From assembly GCA_022846035.1 (NCBI GenBank), contig AP025580.1, forward strand, positions 992,001 to 1,056,000: a stretch of 64,000 bases of DNA. Reading direction: 5' to 3'. Positions 60,242-64,000 of this stretch are shown here, in pieces. A program made the translations under genes and the position numbers. Within the stretch, counting starts at the first letter, position 1, and every line of letters begins with the position of its first letter. This DNA comes from Christensenellaceae bacterium (GTDB lineage Bacteria > Bacillota > Clostridia > Christensenellales > Christensenellaceae). Below the pieces are notes generated by a model, which was not told where the DNA came from, did not search any database, and saw only the letters and a program-made list of their open reading frames with translations.

Positions 60242-60658
60242 ATGAAAAGTTACCGTGAAATTTTGGAGCTGACGATTCCGAAAAGAAGGCAGTTTATAAA
60301 CATTACGCCGCAGGTGCAGCAGGCGCTTATGAAGAGCGGGATACAGGAGGGGCTATGCCTTGTGAACGCGATGCACATTACGGCGAGCGTATTTATCAAT
60401 GATGACGAAAGCGGGCTGCACGCGGATTTTGAAAAATGGCTGGAAAGGCTTGCGCCGGAAAAACCTTACAATCAATATGCGCATAACGGTTATGAGGATA
60501 ATGCGGACGCCCATTTGAAGCGCAGTATTATGGGGCGCGAGGTTGTGGTGGCCGTGACGGACGGCAGGCTGGATTTCGGGCCGTGGGAGCAAATCTTTTA
60601 CGGGGAATTCGACGGTAAAAGAAGCAAAAAGATTATGATCAAGATTATTGGGGAATAA
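60242..60658 (+). CDS. YjbQ family protein (UPF0047)
   Basis: A 138-residue single-domain protein of the UPF0047/YjbQ family. Conserved motifs: [20 protein letters not shown] (~residues 42-61), [17 protein letters not shown] (~90-106) and [18 protein letters not shown] (~110-127). Some members have weak thiamine-phosphate synthase activity, but the true role is unsettled. Chosen start ATG 60242 has AAGGGAAG 8-9 bases upstream. It begins an operon with the acyltransferase, galU and SAH genes. Confidence 0.88.
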   Translation: MKSYREILELTIPKRRQFINITPQVQQALMKSGIQEGLCLVNAMHITASVFINDDESGLHADFEKWLERLAPEKPYNQYAHNGYEDNADAHLKRSIMGREVVVAVTDGRLDFGPWEQIFYGEFDGKRSKKIMIKIIGE

Positions 60659-60665
60659 CGTAAAG

Positions 60666-61445
60666 ATGACTGAAGAAAGCCGCAAGGCGGAAGTGAATGC
60701 CGTGGACGAGGAAGAACCAAAGCACAGGAAAGGTACAGCCGAGCGGATGTGGGCTCCCATTAAGCTGCATTTGGACGAGGATTACCAGTATGTGACAAAA
60801 AACTGGGGACTGCGCTTCCTGTATTATTTTGCGATGTTTGTAGGTATGCCGTTCGGGTATCTTTTTTTCAAGATACGCTGGGGATTCCATGTCATTGGGA
60901 AAGAAAACGCGAAGCTTGTGAAGAAAACGGCGGCCATTACCGTGGCGAACCATGTGCATAATATGGACTCGCCGATGCTGACCTATGTATTCTATCCGAG
61001 CGCGCCCTATTTTGTGGCGTTAAAGCACAATTTTGAAGCGTTTATTATCGGGGGACTGGTGCGCGTGCTGCGAGGGGTGCCTCTGCCCTCCGACCTTAAG
61101 AATTTTGAACGGTTTTCCGCGCAGATGAATGATACCCTGCAAAATACGACGCGCAAAGTGCACATTTACCCAGAAGGGGAGTTATCGCCCTACTGCAAGG
61201 AACTGAGGAAGTTTAAAAACGGCGCTTTTCATTTTGCGGTCAAAAACGACGTGCCGGTTGTACCGCTGACGTTTGTGTTTCCAAAGAAAAATAAAATTCA
61301 CCTGATTGTCGGAAAACCTATATACTTAAAGGATGTGCCTGGCACGGCAGGCCTTAAGGAGCCCAAGCAGACCGTTCTGATGTGCCGCTATGTGAAAGAG
61401 CAGATGCAAAAAATGATAGACGATTATTATGGAGGACTGGAATGA
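60666..61445 (+). CDS. PlsC-type 1-acylglycerol-3-phosphate acyltransferase
   Basis: A 259-residue lysophosphatidate acyltransferase-family membrane protein. The catalytic H-x4-D motif is [10 protein letters not shown] (~residues 91-100), and [20 protein letters not shown] (~158-177) is the conserved acceptor-site motif. One membrane segment (~44-65) precedes it. ATG 60666 follows yjbQ by 7 bases; a TTG at 60648 would overlap that gene. It overlaps galU by four bases. A role in phospholipid or glycolipid acylation is likely. Confidence 0.88.
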   Translation: MTEESRKAEVNAVDEEEPKHRKGTAERMWAPIKLHLDEDYQYVTKNWGLRFLYYFAMFVGMPFGYLFFKIRWGFHVIGKENAKLVKKTAAITVANHVHNMDSPMLTYVFYPSAPYFVALKHNFEAFIIGGLVRVLRGVPLPSDLKNFERFSAQMNDTLQNTTRKVHIYPEGELSPYCKELRKFKNGAFHFAVKNDVPVVPLTFVFPKKNKIHLIVGKPIYLKDVPGTAGLKEPKQTVLMCRYVKEQMQKMIDDYYGGLE

Positions 61446-62314
61446 AAATTAGAAAAGCAGTGATACCGGCAGCGGGATTGGGAACGCGCTTTTTGCCTGC
61501 GACAAAGGCACAGCCCAAAGAGATGCTCCCCATCGTCGACAAACCGACGATACAGTATATCGTTGAAGAAGCGGTAGCGAGCGGGATCGAAAGTATTGTC
61601 ATCATTACAGGCAGGAGTAAGCGCGCGATCGAGGATCACTTTGATAAGTCTATCGAGTTGGAGCTCGAATTGAACAAAAAAGGAAAATGCGATCTTCTGC
61701 AATTAGTGGATGATATTGCGAATCTTGTCAAAGTCATGTATGTGCGCCAAAAGGAACCTCTGGGGCTTGGTCATGCGATCGGAACGGCGCGTGATTTTAT
61801 CGGAAACGAACCGTTCGGCGTGATTTTGGGCGACGATATTGTGAAAAGCGGACAGCCTGCTTTAAAGCAACTGATCGACGCTTATGAGGAATGCGGTTCT
61901 ACTGTAATCGGCGTACAGAAGGTGGAAAAAAAGGATACCGACAAGTACGGAATTATTGCCACAAAGGATATGCAGGGAAGACTGCACAAGGTCGACCGGC
62001 TGGTGGAAAAACCGTCCAGCGACGAAGCGCCCTCTGATTTGGGTATCATGGGAAGATATGTCATTACGCCGGAGATTTTTAATGCGATCGACAGAACTCA
62101 GCCCGGAAAGGGCGGGGAGATACAATTAACGGATGCGCTGCAAAATCTTCTTGAGAAAGAATCCATTTATGCGTATGAGTTCGAGGGAAAACGTTATGAC
62201 GTCGGCGACCGTTTGGGATTCCTGAAAGCAACCTGTGAGTTCGCACTGGATCGGGACGATCTCAGGGAGGACTTCCAGGCATATTTGAAAGAAATTACGG
62301 GGGGAATGAAATGA
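61442..62314 (+). CDS. galU: UTP-glucose-1-phosphate uridylyltransferase
   Basis: A 290-residue GalU making UDP-glucose for glycolipids, teichoic acids and capsules. Nucleotide loop: [20 protein letters not shown] (~residues 5-24), then [20 protein letters not shown], the metal site [10 protein letters not shown] (~127-136), and [15 protein letters not shown] (~224-238). GGAGG (61431-61435) lies 6 bases before ATG 61442; the start overlaps the acyltransferase stop (ATGA) and its end overlaps ahcY (ATGA). Together with the PlsC-like gene it points to glycolipid synthesis. Confidence 0.95.
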   Translation: MKIRKAVIPAAGLGTRFLPATKAQPKEMLPIVDKPTIQYIVEEAVASGIESIVIITGRSKRAIEDHFDKSIELELELNKKGKCDLLQLVDDIANLVKVMYVRQKEPLGLGHAIGTARDFIGNEPFGVILGDDIVKSGQPALKQLIDAYEECGSTVIGVQKVEKKDTDKYGIIATKDMQGRLHKVDRLVEKPSSDEAPSDLGIMGRYVITPEIFNAIDRTQPGKGGEIQLTDALQNLLEKESIYAYEFEGKRYDVGDRLGFLKATCEFALDRDDLREDFQAYLKEITGGMK

Positions 62315-63549
62315 GCGATATTGCAAATATCAAACTGGCGCCCGCCGGTCAGCAGAAAATCGAGTGGGTGAAGCGTTATATGCCCGTTTTAAAAAGCTTT
62401 GAAGAGGAAATGGCGCCGCAAAAACCGTTCGCTGGTTACAGGATGTGCGTGTGCTGCCATCTGGAGGCTAAGACAGCTTATCTGATCCAGGTATTAAAGG
62501 CGTGCGGCGCACAGGTTGCCGCGTGCGCTTCCAATCCGCTTTCAACGCAGGACGACGTGGTGGCGGCGCTCGTAGCGGACGGCGCGGACGTATATGCGAT
62601 TCATGGGGAAACGCCCGAGGTATATGATGAACATATCAAAAGCGCGCTTCGGACGCAGCCGAATTTGATCGTGGACGACGGCGGGGATGTCATCACCATG
62701 CTGCACGAGGAATTCCCGCAATTGATTGACAACGTAATCGGAGCGAGCGAGGAAACGACCACCGGAGTGTTGCGCTTAAAAGCGATGGAAAAGGCAGGCG
62801 CGCTTAAGATACCGGTTATTCCCGTAAATGATGCGCAGTGCAAATATATGTTTGATAACCGTTATGGCACAGGGCAATCCGTTTGGGACGGTATCATGCG
62901 TACCACCAATCTGATCGTCGCGGGCAAGCACGTAGTCGTGGCAGGATATGGCTGGTGCGGCAAGGGCGTTGCCAAACGTGCGGCCGCCCTCGGGGCAAGG
63001 GTCATCGTTACGGAAATCGACCACATCAAGGCCACGGAAGCGCTGATGGATGGCTTTGACGTGATGACAATGGACGACGCTGCTTCGCTAGGCGATATTT
63101 TCGTTACGGTTACGGGCTGTGACGACGTGATCGTGAAGCGTCATTTTGACAAAATGAAAGATGGCGTTATTTTATCGAATGCCGGACATTTCGATTGTGA
63201 GGTCAATGTGGCGCAACTGCATGAGATCAGCGAAAAAGTGGTTGAAATGCGCAACAACGTAGAAGGATATGTGCAAAAGGATGGACGTATCCTGAATGTG
63301 ATTGCAGGCGGACGGCTGGTGAACCTGGCATCCGGCGATGGACATCCGGCAGAAATTATGGACATGAGTTTTGCGCTTCAGTTTTTGGCGCAAAAGTACA
63401 TCAAAGAGAACCATGAGTCCATGAAGCCCGGTCTTATGAACCTGCCCAAGGACATTGATTACAGCGTAGCGGTACGTAAGTTAAAGGCGATGGGCGGCGC
63501 TGTGGATGTGCTTACCCCGGAGCAGCGCAAATATCTGTATGGTGAATAA
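62311..63549 (+). CDS. ahcY: Adenosylhomocysteinase family protein (short, archaeal/Thermotoga type)
   Basis: A 412-residue NAD-containing hydrolase that splits S-adenosylhomocysteine to adenosine and homocysteine, or the related S-inosylhomocysteine. Seen: [20 protein letters not shown] (~residues 48-67), [17 protein letters not shown] (~149-165), [20 protein letters not shown], and the NAD site [20 protein letters not shown] (~210-229). It lacks the insert of long eukaryotic/proteobacterial forms. It overlaps galU by four bases and is 3 bases before an MTA/SAH deaminase gene, which raises the chance that S-inosylhomocysteine is the physiological substrate. Confidence 0.92.
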   Translation: MSDIANIKLAPAGQQKIEWVKRYMPVLKSFEEEMAPQKPFAGYRMCVCCHLEAKTAYLIQVLKACGAQVAACASNPLSTQDDVVAALVADGADVYAIHGETPEVYDEHIKSALRTQPNLIVDDGGDVITMLHEEFPQLIDNVIGASEETTTGVLRLKAMEKAGALKIPVIPVNDAQCKYMFDNRYGTGQSVWDGIMRTTNLIVAGKHVVVAGYGWCGKGVAKRAAALGARVIVTEIDHIKATEALMDGFDVMTMDDAASLGDIFVTVTGCDDVIVKRHFDKMKDGVILSNAGHFDCEVNVAQLHEISEKVVEMRNNVEGYVQKDGRILNVIAGGRLVNLASGDGHPAEIMDMSFALQFLAQKYIKENHESMKPGLMNLPKDIDYSVAVRKLKAMGGAVDVLTPEQRKYLYGE

Positions 63550-63552
63550 GAA

Positions 63553-64000
63553 ATGAAGATAAGAATAGAAAAAGCTGATATTATTACAAATAATGAAAGC
63601 AAGGACATCCTCAAAGATGGAGTTTTGCACATTGACGGAGAAACAATCGTTTATGTCGGAAACGCGGACAGTGAACCGGAGTTTTCCGCAGACAGGGAAA
63701 TCAATGCGCAGGGCAATCTGATTATGCCGGGTTTCTTCAATACGCATACGCATGTTCCGATGAATATGTTTCGTTCTTATGCGGACGATCTCGATCTGAT
63801 GACGTGGCTGAACACACGGATTTTTCCCGCAGAGGACCGCCTGAATGACGAGATCGCCTATTGGGCGAGTATGGCGGCTATGTGCGAGATGGCGGCGGCC
63901 GGTATAGTTGGCTTCAACGAGATGTATTTTTTTATGGATTCTGTGGCCAAAGCGGCGCAGGAGAGCGGCCTTAGGGCAGTGCTTTCTAGGGCGGTAGTAA
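63553..64000 (+). CDS. mtaD: 5'-methylthioadenosine/SAH deaminase, 3' end outside the window
   Basis: An open frame of 149 codons running off the window edge. The protein is an amidohydrolase of the MtaD/SsnA/TrzA class: INAQGNLIMPGFFNTHTHVP with the metal-binding H-T-H (~residues 67-69), then MNMFRSYADDLDLMTWLNTR, typical of MTA/SAH deaminases. It would convert SAH to S-inosylhomocysteine, or MTA to methylthioinosine. ATG 63553 lies 3 bases after the ahcY stop; the ribosome site (GGTGAATAAG) is weak, so coupling is probable. Confidence 0.88.
   Translation, partial: MKIRIEKADIITNNESKDILKDGVLHIDGETIVYVGNADSEPEFSADREINAQGNLIMPGFFNTHTHVPMNMFRSYADDLDLMTWLNTRIFPAEDRLNDEIAYWASMAAMCEMAAAGIVGFNEMYFFMDSVAKAAQESGLRAVLSRAVV

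Overview
The window reads as chromosome of a Gram-positive, anaerobic member of the Clostridia. GC content looks close to 50%, genes have strong GGAGG-type ribosome-binding sites, and it carries SepF/DivIVA, PyrR attenuation, a PyrK-type dihydroorotate dehydrogenase, RqcH, a partner-switching sigma module, formate-THF ligase, a sodium-pump decarboxylase beta subunit and a 2-hydroxyacyl-CoA dehydratase activase-like giant protein. The set would fit a Christensenellaceae-like fermenter, but that placement is a guess. Almost everything is ordinary chromosomal housekeeping. The only clear foreign patch is an AT-rich chloramphenicol acetyltransferase remnant near 53.3-53.7 kb.

Layout. 0-3.2 kb: nicotinate phosphoribosyltransferase and glutamate dehydrogenase. 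3.2-5.3 kb: anti-anti-sigma factor, a degenerate cysteine-rich anti-sigma-like protein, a SigB/SigF-type sigma factor and an intact RsbW-like kinase. 5.3-10 kb: HlyD-like protein, YggS, SepF, DivIVA, LspA, RluD. 10-17.8 kb: PyrR-attenuated pyrimidine operon pyrR-uraA-pyrC-pyrF-carA-pyrK-pyrD-pyrE, without pyrB or carB. 17.8-22.2 kb: an unknown gene coupled to rqcH on the minus strand, divergent from rph-rdgB-phosphodiesterase, then a 33-codon membrane-peptide gene. 22.3-25 kb: processive GT2 glycosyltransferase, four tRNA genes (Arg, His, Gln, Lys), a GIY-YIG protein and a possible small RNA.

25-34.7 kb: iron-dependent alcohol dehydrogenase, sbcD-sbcC, an acidic DUF-type protein, U32 peptidase, typA and a methyltransferase. 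34.9-42.9 kb: OadB/GcdB with a 45-residue OadG-like partner and a short QueG-like Fe-S protein, an NlpC/P60 cell-wall hydrolase, and a 1413-residue activase fusion. 43-47.4 kb: an importer operon (lipoprotein, ATPase, fused permease) translationally coupled to a winged-helix/LicC-type cytidylyltransferase. This is the most suggestive candidate for an undescribed uptake-and-activation system. 47.4-53.1 kb: patatin, GDPD, a small membrane protein and a heterodimeric ABC exporter. 53.1-53.9 kb: scar with an inverted repeat and the cat remnant. 53.9-64 kb: formate-THF ligase, a cysteine-peptidase-like protein, a lipoprotein, XRE-cupin plus acyl-CoA synthetase, an acidic-tail membrane protein, YjbQ, PlsC-like acyltransferase, galU, S-adenosylhomocysteine hydrolase, and a 5'-partial MTA/SAH deaminase.

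How it fits together. Glutamate dehydrogenase, the sodium-pump beta subunit and the dehydratase-activase fusion recall the hydroxyglutarate route of glutamate fermentation, but key subunits are absent here. The last two genes suggest SAH recycling through S-inosylhomocysteine. Three genes have a -10 box six or seven bases before ATG and no Shine-Dalgarno sequence, so they may be read from leaderless mRNAs. All calls come from reading the sequence; no database search was run.
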